64,000 nt of DNA from Caenorhabditis elegans (lineage: Eukaryota; Nematoda; Chromadorea; Rhabditida; Rhabditidae), in contig NC_003281.10 in assembly GCF_000002985.6 (NCBI RefSeq), forward strand, positions 6,758,001 through 6,822,000, read 5' to 3'. Both the position numbers and the translations under genes were made by a program. Below the pieces are notes generated by a model that was given only the letters and a program-made list of their open reading frames with translations, did no database searches and was not told where the DNA came from. Shown here in pieces: positions 27,401-37,638 of the stretch; the stretch's first letter is position 1, and the number at the start of each line of letters is the position of its first letter.

Positions 27401-30400
27401 CTGACGCTTCTGGAAATTACATTCTTGTGCCATCAGGCGAAGGAGTTACGGATTCACTTCCAACAGACGAGGCCGGAAACATTATTTATCCAATCACTAA
27501 ACCCGATGGAACATTACTTGCCACCGACTCTACAGGATCATTTGTGGCTGATGATGGACAAATCATTGAGAAAGATGACGAAGGTAAACCGATTGGACCT
27601 GATGGACAGGTTCTCCCAACTGATGCTTCCGGAAACTACATCTACCCAGTTATTGGACCGGATGGACAAGCCTTGCCAACTGATGAATCTGGAAAGACTG
27701 TTTTCCCAGTACGCGGACCAGATGGAACTCCGCTTCCAACTGATGCTTCTGGAGCTGTTATCGGGCCTGATGGAGAACCAATTCCTACTGACCCTAGTGG
27801 AAAACCATTGTCAGCAGATGGATCTCCACTTCCGACTGACATTAATGGAAACTATGTTCTCGTTCCATCTGACGAATCTGCAGCTAAAGTGCTTCCAACT
27901 GATGAATCTGGAAGTGTTGTTTATCCAATTACTAAACCTGACGGAACACCGCTTGGAACCGATTCTTCGGGATCGTATATTACCGAAGATGGGCAACTGG
28001 TAGGAAAAGACGAAGAAGGAAAACCAGTTGGCCCTGACGGGCAAGTACTTCCAACAGACTCTGCTGGGCATTACGTTTATCCAATCACTGGTGCAGATAG
28101 ACAAATTTTAACAACTGATGCAGCTGGAAAACCAATTTATTCAGTTTTCAACGAAGATGGCATTCAACTACCAACGGATTCGTCTGGATATGCAATTGGG
28201 CATGATGGAGAACTCGTCCCTACCGAGTCGACAAACGGCGTCCCACTTAATAAAGACGGAACACCATTACCAACGAATGATAGTGGGCATTTTGTTCTTG
28301 TGCTGCCAGGTGCAACAGTAAATGATTCTAAACCAACCGATGAAGTCATTGTTTCTATAACAAATCCGGATGGGACACTTCTCGGAACAGATTCAACTGG
28401 TGCTTTCGTCACTGAAGATGGACCAATTATTGAAAATGATGATGAAGGAAAACCAGTTGGACCAGACGGTCAAGTTCTTCCAACTGATGACTCCGGAAAC
28501 TACATCTATCCAGTTATTGGCCCAGATGGACAAGCCCTGCCAACTGATGAATCTGGAAAGACTGTCTACCCAATTCGAGGACCAGATGGAACTCCACTAC
28601 CAACTGATGCTTCAGGAGCTTCAATTGGTCCAGATGGAGAACCAATTCCAACTGATGCCAGCGGCAAGCCACTATCTAAAGATGGATCACCACTCCCAAC
28701 TGACAACGACGGACACTATGTTCTTGTTCCTGTAGACGATTCCACTATTAAAGCATTTCCAACTGATGAATCTGGAAATGTTGCTTACCCAATTACGCGA
28801 CCAGACGGAACACCTCTCGGAACGGATTCATCAGGATCGTTTGTTACTGATGATGGAACAATAATTGAGAATGACGATGAAGGTAAACCCATTGGACCAG
28901 ACGGACAAGTTCTCCCTACTGATGCTTCTGGTAATTACATCTATCCAGTCATTGGACCAGATGGACAAGCCCTGCCAACTGATGAATCTGGAAAGACTGT
29001 CTACCCAGTACACGGACCAGATGGAACTCCACTTCCAACGGATGCTTCTGGTGCTGCTATCGGACCTGATGGGGAACCAATTCCTACTGATGCTAGTGGT
29101 AAGCCGCTGTCACAAGATGGATCGGCACTCCCAACTGATAACAATGGAAACTTTATACTCGTTCCCTCAGACAAATCTACCACCAAGACCCTTCCAACTG
29201 ACGAGAGCGGTAATTTCATTTATCCAATCACAAAACCAGATGGAGTTCTCTTTGCGACCGATTCGACTGGAAACTATGTCACTGATGAAGGTGAATTAAT
29301 TGAAAAAGATGACAACGGATATCCACTGGGTCCAGATAAACGAGTTCTTCCAACCGATGGGTCAGGAAACTACATCTATCCTGCAGTTGGATCAGATGAA
29401 AAGATTCTTCCAACGGACAATCTTGGAAAGGTGGTTTATCCTATCACAAGACCAGATGGAAGCCCACTTGCAACTGATTCCACTGGTGTCTTCGTGACCG
29501 GAGATGGGACGATTGTTGAGAGGAATGAAGAAGGAAAACCAATTGGTCCAGATGGACAGGTATGTGGTAGAATCATGCAAAATATAATAGAAATTCATGT
29601 GAAATTTAATTCAGCTGACTTGATAATCAAATATAAAATATTTTAAGAAGTTCAATTTCAGGTACTTACAACTGATAATTCCGGAAACTATATCTACCCA
29701 GTCATTGGTCCTGATGGAGAACCACTTGGTACGGACGCTAGCGGAAAGACTGTCTATCCAGTACGTGGACCAGATGGAACTCCACTTGCAACTGATGCTT
29801 TTGGAGCTGTCATCGGACCTGATGGAGAACCAATTCCGACTGATGCCAGTGGTAAACCTCTTGACCAGAGTGGTTTCCCACTTCCAACGGACAATAACGG
29901 AAACTACATTCTTGTTCCTTCTGACGAGGCTTTAGGAAAGATTCTTCCGACGGATGAAAATGGAAATGTCGTGTATTCAGTTACAAATCCAGATGGAACT
30001 CCTCTAGCTACCGATTCTACCGGATCGTTCATTGCTTCTAATGGATTGATTGTAGAAAAAGATGACGAAGGAAAACCGATTGGACCCGATGGACAGGTTC
30101 TCCCAACTGATGCTTCCGGAAACTACATCTACCCAGTTATTGGACCGGATGGACAAGCCTTGCCAACTGATGAATCTGGAAAACCAATTTATCCAGTTTT
30201 CACTGAAGATGGAACGCAACTTCCAACTGATTCTACCGGATTTGCAATTGGCCCTGACGGCGAACTTGTTCCCACTGATTCAGCAAATGGTGTTCCACTT
30301 TCAAAAGATGGTTCACCACTTCCGACTGATGCATCTGGTAATTACATTCTTCCGGATTCTGGTGTTACGACAGCAAACCCAACAGATGAAAATGGTTATG

Positions 30401-33400
30401 CCATCTATCCTATTACTAAACCTGATGGAACTCTTCTTGCTACCGATTCTACTGGCTCTTACATCACTCAAGGAGGTCAACTGATTGAAAAAGACAACAC
30501 AGGAAAGCCAATTGGACCAGATGGGCAAGTACTACCGACCGATGGATCCGGCAACTATGTCTACCCAGTTGTTGGACCAGATGGACAAGCTCTCCCAACT
30601 GATGACACTGGAAACGTTGTTTATCCAGTGATAAACGCAGATGGGTCATTGCTTGCTACTGATTCTTCGGGATCTTTCATCACCGAGAACGGAAAAATTG
30701 TTGCAAAAGACGACGAAGGAAAACCAATCAGTCCAGATGGACAGGTTCTACCTACTGATGCTTCTGGCAACTATATATACCCGGCACTCGGACCAGATGG
30801 ATCTATTCTTCCAACAGACTCCAATGGAAAATCTATATATCCGGTCCGTGGTCCCGATGGTACACCACTACCAACAGATGAATTCGGTTTTGCTATTGGA
30901 CCAGATGGAAAACCAATCCCTACTGATACTAGCGGAAAGCCATTGTCCGCAGATGGGTCACCGCTTCCAACAGACAACAATGGAAACTACATTCTTGTTC
31001 TTTCTGAAGGTGTCACCGAACATGCTCCAACAGATGAAAACGGAAATGTTATCTACCCAGTTACTAATCCAGATGGAACTCCACTTGGGACAGACTCATC
31101 AGGAGCTTTCATTACTCAAGACGGCACTGTGGTCAAAAAAGATGAGGACGGAAAGCCAATCGGCCCAGACGGGCAGGTGCTACCAACGGATAACTCAGGA
31201 AACTACATCTATCCTGTTATTGGGCCTGATGGACAAGTTCTGCCAACTGATGCATCAGGTAAAACTGTGCATTCGGTTTATGGCCCTGATGGTACTCAAC
31301 TACCAACCGATGCTTCTGGCTCCGCCATCGGTCCAGATGGTGAACTTGTTCCAACTGATGTCAGTGGGAGACCTCTTTCACAAGACGGTTCACCTTTACC
31401 AACTGATAACAATGGAAACTATGCGCTGGTAGTCTCGGATGAAGCAACCACAAAGGTTCTTCCAACTGATGAGGGTGGAAATGTTATTTATCATATCACA
31501 AAGCCTGATGGTTCACTTCTTGGAACTGACGCATCTGGAGATTTTATTACCGATCATGGAAAAGCTGTTCAAAAAGATGACGAAGGAAAACCAATCGGAC
31601 CTGATGGATCAGTGCTTCCTACTGATACTTCTGGAAATTACATTTATCCAATCACTGGACCAGACGGAAATGTGCTGCCAACCGATTCAAATGGAAAACC
31701 AGTTTATCCCGTCTTTAATGAAGATGGAACTCAACTTCCAACAGATTCAACTGGATCAGCAATCGACCAAGACGGAGAACTTGTTTCCACTGATTCCACA
31801 AGCGGAGTTCCACTTGCTAAAGATGGTTCTCCACTTCCAACAAACTCAGCAGGAAACTATGTTCTCGTTTCATCTGGAAAATCTCAACCAACTGATGAAC
31901 ATGGAAATGTCATTTATCCTATCACTAAACCAGATGGAACTCTTCTCGCCACCGACTCAACTGGGTCATATCTCACTGAAGATGGTCAACTTGTAGAAAT
32001 AGATGATTCTGGAAAACCCCTCGGATCAGACGGACAGGTTTTACCAATCGATGCTTCAGGCAACTATATCTACCCTGCGCTCGGACCAGATGGGCAAGCG
32101 CTCCCGACCGACGATGCGGGAAATTTGGTATATCCAATCGTCTATCCTGATGGAACACCACTCGCCACAGAATCAACTGGAAATTATGTCACTGAAAACG
32201 GAGAAGTAGTTGGTAAAAATACTGACGGTAAACCAATTTCACCTGATGGTCAAGTTCTTCCAACTGATGCTTCTGGAAATTATATCTATCCAGCAGTTGG
32301 ACCAGATGGACAAGTATTGCCAACCGATGCCTCCGGAAAACTAATATACCCAGTATTCCACCCAGATGGAACACAACTTCCGACGGATGCCTCTGGATAT
32401 GCTGTCGCTCCTGATGGTTCGTTAATTCCGACTGAATTTTCTGGAAAACCGCTCGGAAAGGATGGATCTGTCCTTCCAACAGATAACAGTGGAAGATATG
32501 TTCTTGTTCATGACGATAGAGAAGTTACACAGACAATCCCAACAGATGAATCTGGAAACACTATTTATCCAATTACAAGACCAGATGGAACACTTCTCTC
32601 AACCGACTCAACTGGAATCTATCTTACAGATGAAGGAAACGTGATCGATAGAGATAACGAAGGAAAACCACTTGGGCCAGATGGTCAAGTTCTACCAACT
32701 GATGGTTACGGAAACTTTGTGTATCCTGCAGACAGCGATATTGGAGGAGCGAAGCTTCTACCAACAGACGAATATGGACATACATTGTATCCAGTCATCA
32801 GACCAGATGGATCGCTACTCTCAACAGAATCATCAGGATCGTTTGTCACGGATGATGGAACTGTCGTTTCAAAAGACAGTGATGGAAAGCCATTGGGTCC
32901 TGCTGGACAAGTTCTGCCAACTGATGCATCCGGAAACTACATTTATCCTTCAATTGGACCAGATGGATCACCACTTCCAACAGATATCAACGGGAAGCCA
33001 GCATATACCGTTATTGGAAGATACGGGGATGTGTTACCAACCGATTCTCTTGGAAGAGCAGTTAATATTGACGGATCAGTTGTACCTACTGATGATGAAG
33101 GACTCCCGATCGACCAATACGGTGTCGTACTCCCAACTGATACAACTCGCAAACTTCACACTTTAGTCCCAACTCGTCGCCCGTCGTCCTTCTGCTATGT
33201 TACTTCTCACATTGACCTCCTTCTCGTGATTGATTCATCTAATAACATCAAGGTACTTGACTATAGAGTAATGAAGGAGTTAATCAAAAACTTCCTCACT
33301 GAACATTTCAACCTTCGCAAGCACCAAGTACGTGTTGGACTTGTCAAGTACGGAGATGGAGCTGAAATCCCTGTTTCTTTGGGAGACTACGACAACGAAG

Positions 33401-36400
33401 ACGATTTAGTGCATCGCATCAGTGAATCTCGCAGACTCAAAGGGCGTGCTCAACTTGGAGCTGGTCTTCGTGAAGCGCTTGATGAGCTCTCAATTTCTGG
33501 AGTTGATGGAGTACCGCAAATTGTTTTGATTGTCAAGAATGGAAAGGCTAGGTGAGTTTTCTACTTTAATTGACCCGCATTTAAAAACTATATATTTCAG
33601 CGACGACTACTCATCTGCAGTTAAATCCCTCAAGGCAGAACGCAATGTAACCGTGTTTGTGGTTGACGCTGGAGATGATGAAAGTCAACAGCAGAATTCT
33701 GAACTCACCGAAGAAGATAAGACTATTGTGATTTCACAATGGCGTGGAGCTGATTCAGAGGTTCTTGGTCCAATTGCTGATTACATTTGCAAGGTATGTA
33801 TAATTTTAGTAGTTGTGAGATTGCTATTGCAAAAAATTGTTTTTTAGATTGTGCCAAACGTCGAAACGAGCAGAACCTGGCCAACTCCAAGAACCAAGGC
33901 AACAACTACATCCGGAACTGGACGTAGCTGCTCATCAATCGACTACGAATCTGATGTTATTATTGTGCTCGACTCTTCTGAAAACTTCACTCCAGATGAA
34001 TTCGTCAGCATGAAGGATGCTGTTGCCAGCATCGTTGATACTGGATTTGACTTGGCCCCTGATGTTTCGAAAATTGGATTCGTAATCTACAGTGACAAGG
34101 TTGCTGTACCAGTGGCTCTTGGCCATTACGAAGACAAAATTGAACTTCTGGAAAAGATTACTGATGCCGAAAAGATCAATGATGGAGTCGCAATTGCTTT
34201 GTATGGTTTGAATGCTGCTCGTCAACAATTCCAACTTCATGGACGTGAGAACGCAACAAAGGTAGTGATCCTCATCACGAACGGAAAGAATCGAGGAAAC
34301 GCTGCAGCTGCTGCAGAAGACCTTCGAGATATGTATGGAGTACAGCTTTTTGCTGTTGCAGTTGGATCAAACCCAGAGGAGCTTGCTACCATTAAACGAC
34401 TTGTCGGAAACTCCAATACCGAAAATGTAATCGAAGTCGCTCAATCCACCGAAATTGATGACGATGCAGCGGCGCTTCTAAAGGCGGTTTGTGGAAACAC
34501 ATCACCAAAGAACTCAGAAATGCCAGCTCATTTGACTACTAAGCGCGATGTTTTAGCTCAAAAATTCACAACCGCTCCGATGCTCCGCACAACTCGTGCC
34601 GTCGCTGGCGGACTCTGCAATGACGGAATCCGAAGACCTTATCATTTCAACATTCTAGTGGATATCACTTCAAGAGCTTCAGCGGATGAGTTCCGTCGTG
34701 TTCTCGATCATCTTATCAACTTTTTCAATGACCGAATGAGAGATGAACAGCACATGATCACGTAAGATAATCTAAATACTTTTTGAAAACTAAACAACTA
34801 TTTTCAGCATCAACATTATTACCGTCAACAGTGATAAGGTTCAAAATATTTTGAGCAACTTGCGCGCTGATCAACTTTCTGAACAACTCAACGCAATCAC
34901 TCAACAATCGTAAGGAAGATCATAGTTCCAAATATAATCTTATAAGTTAAAAATGTTCAGAGATGACACAGTTTCTCCAAAACTCGGAGCCGGAATCGAT
35001 GCTCTTGCTGAGCTCTCAAAGGAAAATTACATTAATGGAGCTATCAAACTGATGCTTATCGTTGGTTCTGATGGTACCTCCAGTGACGATGCTCTCCCAG
35101 CAGCTGAATACGCTAATAGTGACTTCCAACACAATATCATCGCTGTCTCTGTGAGAAAACCAGCCACTGATCTTCTATCCAAAATTGCTGGACTTCCAAC
35201 AAGGTTTCAAATTTTCAGTATTTTAATAAAACTCATTCTCAACATTTTTCAGAGTGGTTCATCTGGACCAATGGTCTGCCCCGAATGAGTTGTTTGACAG
35301 TTGGATTGCATACATCACATGTGATTATGCAACAGCTAGTACCACTCGTAAATCGACAACTCCAAAGATGACAACTCTTCGCCCATACGACCGTAAGGCA
35401 TCTAAGGAAGACGCCACGAACATCGAACTGATCCCATTGTCACCATCATCACTATCTGTTTCTTGGACTTGCTGTACTAACAACAAATCTGTGAGTTGGA
35501 AAAAAATAAATACTTAGAACTCAGTAATGATTTCAGAACTACACAATTCTCTACACTCATGATACTTCAATTACAAAGGAAAAATGGATTCGCAAGGAAG
35601 TCACATGCCGTGATAGTTTTGGAACTCATCTTAATGAACTTCCATCTGATCACACCTATACTGTCTGTGTCATGACTAACGAGAGGGTTGACAATTCAAC
35701 TGCATTGGCAATTGATAAAAACTGTGATAGTCTCCACATTGATCAGAGTGAGTATATCAAATGAATGTGGGTTTTGACAATCTATTAATTTTCAGACACC
35801 ACTGCTCCAGAAGACTACGTTAAGCCGTCTCCATCGAGCTGCAACTGTCAATGTTCTGAAGGAAAAGCTGTTCTCCGAGCAACTTGTGAAATGGTTATCG
35901 ATACTAATCGCCCAATTGCTACCCTTCCACCAGCAACAGTCGACGAGTGTCCTTGCAAAGTCAAGGCTCACGGAGGACGTTGTCCAAAGGGTTATATTGC
36001 AAAGGACGGACAGTGTTATGGTACATCGTTTAATTGAATTTTACATCAAAGATTGCAATTTTTAGATATTGATGAGTGTGAAACCAACAACGGACAATGC
36101 TCAGAGGGTTGTGTGAATACTCCGGGGTCTTACTACTGTGCTTGCCCTCATGGAATGATGCGTGATCCTTTGGATCCTTTCAATTGTGTCAATACCGCCA
36201 ACTCGTAAGAACTTTAGCATACGGAAAAGAACTCCCAATTTGCAATTTCAGATTCGACAAAATCGCTGCCCTTCTTGCAAATTATCTTGAAGCAAACACT
36301 AAAAATTCTGGATCAGAAGTAACATCAGAAAAGTCTGACGGTGGACGTGTCAACTACAAAGCCACAATTAAGTCAGCCGACGATAAGACCATTACTTTCG

Positions 36401-36453
36401 AGTGGTCCCATGTTCCAGAAGTTGTGCGAAGAGCCTTCAAATGGCTATTCTAA
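464..36453 (+). CDS. dig-1: DIG-1-like giant secreted adhesion protein, 3' part (29 exons)
   Basis: Exons read from frame and splice sites: 464-898, 950-3103, 3218-4069, 4462-5586, 5828-6262, 6351-7669, 7716-7852, 7907-8673, 8739-9980, 10082-11170, 11472-11870, 12191-12625, 12740-14256, 14304-16107, 16684-18570, 19486-21807, 22138-22308, 22351-25581, 26158-29559, 29662-33551, 33601-33793, 33848-34761, 34808-34909, 34961-35203, 35253-35490, 35537-35747, 35796-36020, 36066-36204, 36252-36453 (TAA). All phases join, giving about 10,359 codons. Order of parts: PTDxxG repeats broken by two VWA modules, then three VWA, fibronectin III, Cys-rich, Ca-binding EGF and a C-terminal piece. Start and signal peptide lie upstream of the window. 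Known: C. elegans DIG-1 is a ~13,000-residue basement-membrane-associated protein that maintains neuron and gonad position; size and domain set match. The symbol is recognition from architecture. The function of the repeats is not known from sequence. Confidence 0.85.
4070..4461 (+). other. Intron of giant gene, no feature seen
   Basis: Donor CAG|GTAACC, acceptor ATTCAG at 4456-4461. AT-rich; I see no repeat or exon in it. Confidence 0.8.
7320..7852 (+). other. VWA-like module 1 of the giant protein
   Basis: Bounded by Cys codons (TGT at 7320; last Cys just before 7852) and split by the intron 7670-7715. The first strand reads [11 protein letters not shown], so the metal-site DxSxS is altered (Glu replaces Asp). 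Helix/strand alternation and length (~160 residues) fit a von Willebrand A fold. It sits inside the repeat array. Confidence 0.75.
11194..11422. repeat. Palindromic foldback element, copy 2
   Basis: Begins GGTGGAGTAGCGC and ends GGCGCTACTTCACC within the intron 11171-11471. Flanks are ATTAAA and TTTGAA, near-copies of a TTTAAA target. It is shorter than copies 1 and 3. Confidence 0.83.
11926..12183. repeat. MITE-like inverted-repeat element abutting a splice acceptor
   Basis: The left end TACCGTATTTCCTCTATTAG is mirrored by AATCGAAAAAATACGGTA at the right end. Internal CTATTAGTCTTGCA also has an inverted partner near 12145. It fills most of the intron 11871-12190; its right end lies only 7 bp before the exon at 12191. 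Confidence 0.7.
13898..14391 (+). other. VWA-like module 2 of the giant protein
   Basis: Cys-bounded (TGC 13898 to TGT 14389-14391), split by the intron 14257-14303. Begins [18 protein letters not shown]; no DxSxS metal site is left. It is followed directly by the first acidic repeat block. Confidence 0.72.
14476..15154 (+). repeat. Acidic repeat block, copy 1 of 5
   Basis: 679 bp coding an atypical, very acidic version of the repeat ([32 protein letters not shown]). Reads through in frame after VWA module 2. Confidence 0.92.
16108..16683 (+). other. 576-bp intron (copy A of a duplicated intron)
   Basis: Donor GTAATA, acceptor TTTCAG. It matches the intron 25582-26157 apart from one base that I can see (A at 16419, T at 25893). 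It contains a CTATTAGTCT/AGACTAATAG inverted-repeat relic. Confidence 0.9.
16338..16488. repeat. MITE-like relic, same family as 11926-12183
   Basis: Left end near CCCGTGTCTATTAGTCT; right end AGACTAATAGCGGAAGTACGG, which on the reverse strand gives CCGTACTTCCGCTATTAG. The duplicated copy lies at 25812-25962. Confidence 0.6.
17209..17887 (+). repeat. Acidic repeat block, copy 2 of 5
   Basis: Same 679-bp block, nearly identical; it has one Asp-to-Tyr change near 17752. It follows LPTDAEK. Confidence 0.92.
18571..19485 (+). other. Long intron carrying a foldback element
   Basis: 915-bp intron of the giant gene with donor CAG|GTAATG and acceptor ATTTCAG. Apart from the element at 18667-19037 I see only AT-rich sequence. 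Confidence 0.8.
18667..19037. repeat. Palindromic foldback element, copy 3
   Basis: Begins GGTGGAGTAGCGCC and ends GGCGCTACTTCACC, flanked by TTTAAA (18661-18666) and TTTAAC. The interior matches copy 1 in reverse orientation. Confidence 0.86.
19921..21588 (+). repeat. Third partial copy of the duplicated segment
   Basis: Aligns with 16684-18351 at an offset of 3,237 bp with few differences. Unlike the copies at 16684 and 26158 it is not preceded by the 576-bp intron: the coding repeat simply continues upstream. Confidence 0.88.
20446..21124 (+). repeat. Acidic repeat block, copy 3 of 5
   Basis: Same 679-bp block; the KNEKGEW form, like copy 4. Confidence 0.92.
21808..22137 (+). other. Intron of giant gene, no feature seen
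   Basis: Donor CAG|GTTAGT and acceptor TTTCAG at 22132-22137. AT-rich with no recognisable element. Confidence 0.75.
22309..22350 (+). other. 42-nt in-frame mini-intron
   Basis: Between GPDGK and VLPTD, sequence starting GTAGGC and ending TTTTTAAG breaks the repeat. Length is 14 codons with no stop, so both spliced and retained forms keep frame. The repeat pattern and AT-rich content argue that it is spliced. Confidence 0.7.
22768..23792 (+). repeat. Near-perfect 435-bp tandem repeat, ~2.4 copies
   Basis: Units 22768-23202 and 23203-23637, then a partial third to 23792. Each equals one 145-residue protein unit. Differences are very few (for example Asp to His near 23686). Confidence 0.92.
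23950..24628 (+). repeat. Acidic repeat block, copy 4 of 5
   Basis: Same 679-bp block at the start of duplication copy B. Confidence 0.92.
25812..25962. repeat. MITE-like relic, duplicated copy
   Basis: Carried along with the 4-kb duplication from 16338-16488; same inverted ends. Confidence 0.6.
26683..27361 (+). repeat. Acidic repeat block, copy 5 of 5
   Basis: Same 679-bp block, partner of copy 2 within the 9,474-bp duplication. Confidence 0.92.
33193..33790 (+). other. VWA module 3
   Basis: Follows the last PTD repeat. Cys-bounded; the first strand [10 protein letters not shown] keeps D-x-S of the metal site but has Asn for the last Ser. [10 protein letters not shown] and [10 protein letters not shown] match later VWA strands. 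Split by the intron 33552-33600. Confidence 0.88.
33929..34492 (+). other. VWA module 4
   Basis: The most canonical VWA in the window: [32 protein letters not shown] and VQLFAVAVG are the expected core strands. It is Cys-bounded and in one exon. The metal motif reads D-S-S-E-N rather than DxSxS. Confidence 0.92.
34616..35322 (+). other. VWA module 5
   Basis: Cys-bounded (TGC 34616 to TGT 35320-35322), spread over exons ending at 34761, 34909, 35203 and 35490. First strand [13 protein letters not shown]; later strand [17 protein letters not shown]. The metal motif is degenerate. Confidence 0.83.
35413..35746 (+). other. Fibronectin type III domain
   Basis: Starts [18 protein letters not shown] and ends with the paired Y-T-V-C strand and a Cys-containing tail, across the intron 35491-35536. 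The Trp of strand B and the L..D.TYTVCV pattern fit FN3. Extra Cys residues suggest disulfides, consistent with an extracellular protein. Confidence 0.8.
35796..36020 (+). other. Cysteine-rich linker
   Basis: One exon of 75 codons with Cys clusters CNCQC and CPCK plus several single Cys. It links FN3 to EGF. I do not recognise a named domain. Confidence 0.7.
36066..36190 (+). other. Calcium-binding EGF domain
   Basis: Begins DIDEC and has six Cys in EGF spacing, with N..GSYYCAC completing the calcium-binding consensus. It occupies a single exon near the protein's end, followed by ~66 residues ending FKWLF with no clear membrane segment. Confidence 0.9.
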
Positions 36454-36770
36454 TTTTCTCTTAACTTCTCCCCAATTATTATATATCAATCCAAACCAAG
36501 AAAATCTCCGTATACATAAATTATATATCTCGGTGAATGGTATTTCTGTATTTATATATAGCTCTTCATATTCTTACATATTTCAAAATCCCCCCAAATC
36601 TGTTACTTTCCACCATTCTTCTTTCACATTTTCTCTTAATCCCAAAATCTGTTAACTGCCAATTAGGCGCTCTTTTGAGATATTTTTGCTTTTGATAATG
36701 TGCCTTTAGTTTTTCTTTTAATTTTTGCGGTAAAGTGGTCCAATAAATAATCTAAAAAATAACAGCTGTT
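36454..36770 (+). terminator. 3' UTR and poly(A) signal of the giant gene
   Basis: After the stop at 36451-36453 comes AT-rich sequence with AATAAA at 36742-36747. Confidence 0.6.
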
Positions 36771-37626
36771 ACTTAATGTTAGATATTTGCAGGCTAAAAA
36801 CAAAAGTCTTATAGCAATTTTTGTTTTTTTTTTAATGTTTCAAACCGAATCCAGTTGTTCTAGCTGTATTTCTGACATGAATATCTGAAAATGACAGAAG
36901 CAATATTTCTGATTAGCTCACCTGCAATACATGAAGTTGATCTTATTGTTAAGTGTGTGTCTAGTCCGAGGAAGTTAATCTACACCTATTCCAAGAACAA
37001 ATGACGGTTCTTCATAATTGGAGATGACTTGTGGAACAAGTGGAGGATATAACTCCTGAATATTATTGTTTGCTTCCATTTTTTAGTTTCTTGCTGTTAA
37101 AAACCTGCACTATTTTTTTTCGAACTTTTGACTTTTATTAAAATTACCTAAATCGCGCATGAAATTTTATGAAATAAATAAGTTGTCATGTATCGAAAGA
37201 AAAATTGGTTTAAAAAAATATTACTCCCACTAGATATAGACCGAGTTATAATTTCACTAATTGGTTATAAATAGCGTTAAAGCTTATATTTCAAGCTCCC
37301 TTTCAAAAATAGTTCAACAAACTGTGGAGCTCATAAGCTGACAACTACGAAACAGATTTGTGAGGATTCCGGTCTTGTAAGGATGTTCTGATATCATTAA
37401 TATACTCTATGCAAGTAAATATTCTTTCCAAATATATTTTTTTGCAACATAAAATCAATATAACCAGAGAGTCTATCTGAGGCGTTCTGTGGCAGCCTTT
37501 GCGTCTTTCACTGTCTGCGTCTTTTTGCCTCCATTTCTCATTTGAATGCCATTCCATCATACTCTTTCAAGGTTTTTTTATATTTTATGTTTCTTCTATT
37601 AAGGTTAATTTCAAACCAACGAGCTG
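36771..37626. other. Intergenic region
   Basis: AT-rich, no ORF with splice support on either strand. It probably holds the promoter of the F-box gene; I see no specific site. Confidence 0.6.
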
Positions 37627-37638
37627 TTTCAGATAATA
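37627..37638 (+). promoter_or_regulatory. Probable SL1 trans-splice acceptor
   Basis: TTTCAG at 37627-37632 lies 6 bp before the ATG at 37639 with no upstream coding exon in frame, the usual arrangement for worm spliced-leader addition. Confidence 0.55.

Larger units (their letters stand above)
23950..27947 (+). repeat. Large near-identical duplication, copy B
   Basis: Partner of 14476-18473. Exon-intron structure is kept, including the intron 25582-26157. The offset of 9,474 is divisible by three and joins equivalent positions. Confidence 0.92.
464..33180 (+). repeat. Protein-coding 145-residue (435-bp) repeat array
   Basis: The consensus unit has eight sub-repeats of about 21, 20, 16, 16, 21, 20, 16 and 15 residues, nearly all with a P/A-T-D-x-x-G core and a PDG or DDG turn. 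It starts [13 protein letters not shown] and ends KPLGPDGQ. The sum is 145 codons, and exons 464-898, 5828-6262 and 12191-12625 are each exactly one unit (435 bp). Other exons hold several units, some shortened. Asp/Gly-rich turns could bind calcium, but this is inference. The array is interrupted by introns and two VWA modules. Confidence 0.93.

Noticed and set aside
464..33180. Regular direct repeats as a possible CRISPR array
   Set aside because: The repeats are open coding sequence with diverged units, no unique spacers, in a eukaryotic intron-bearing gene.
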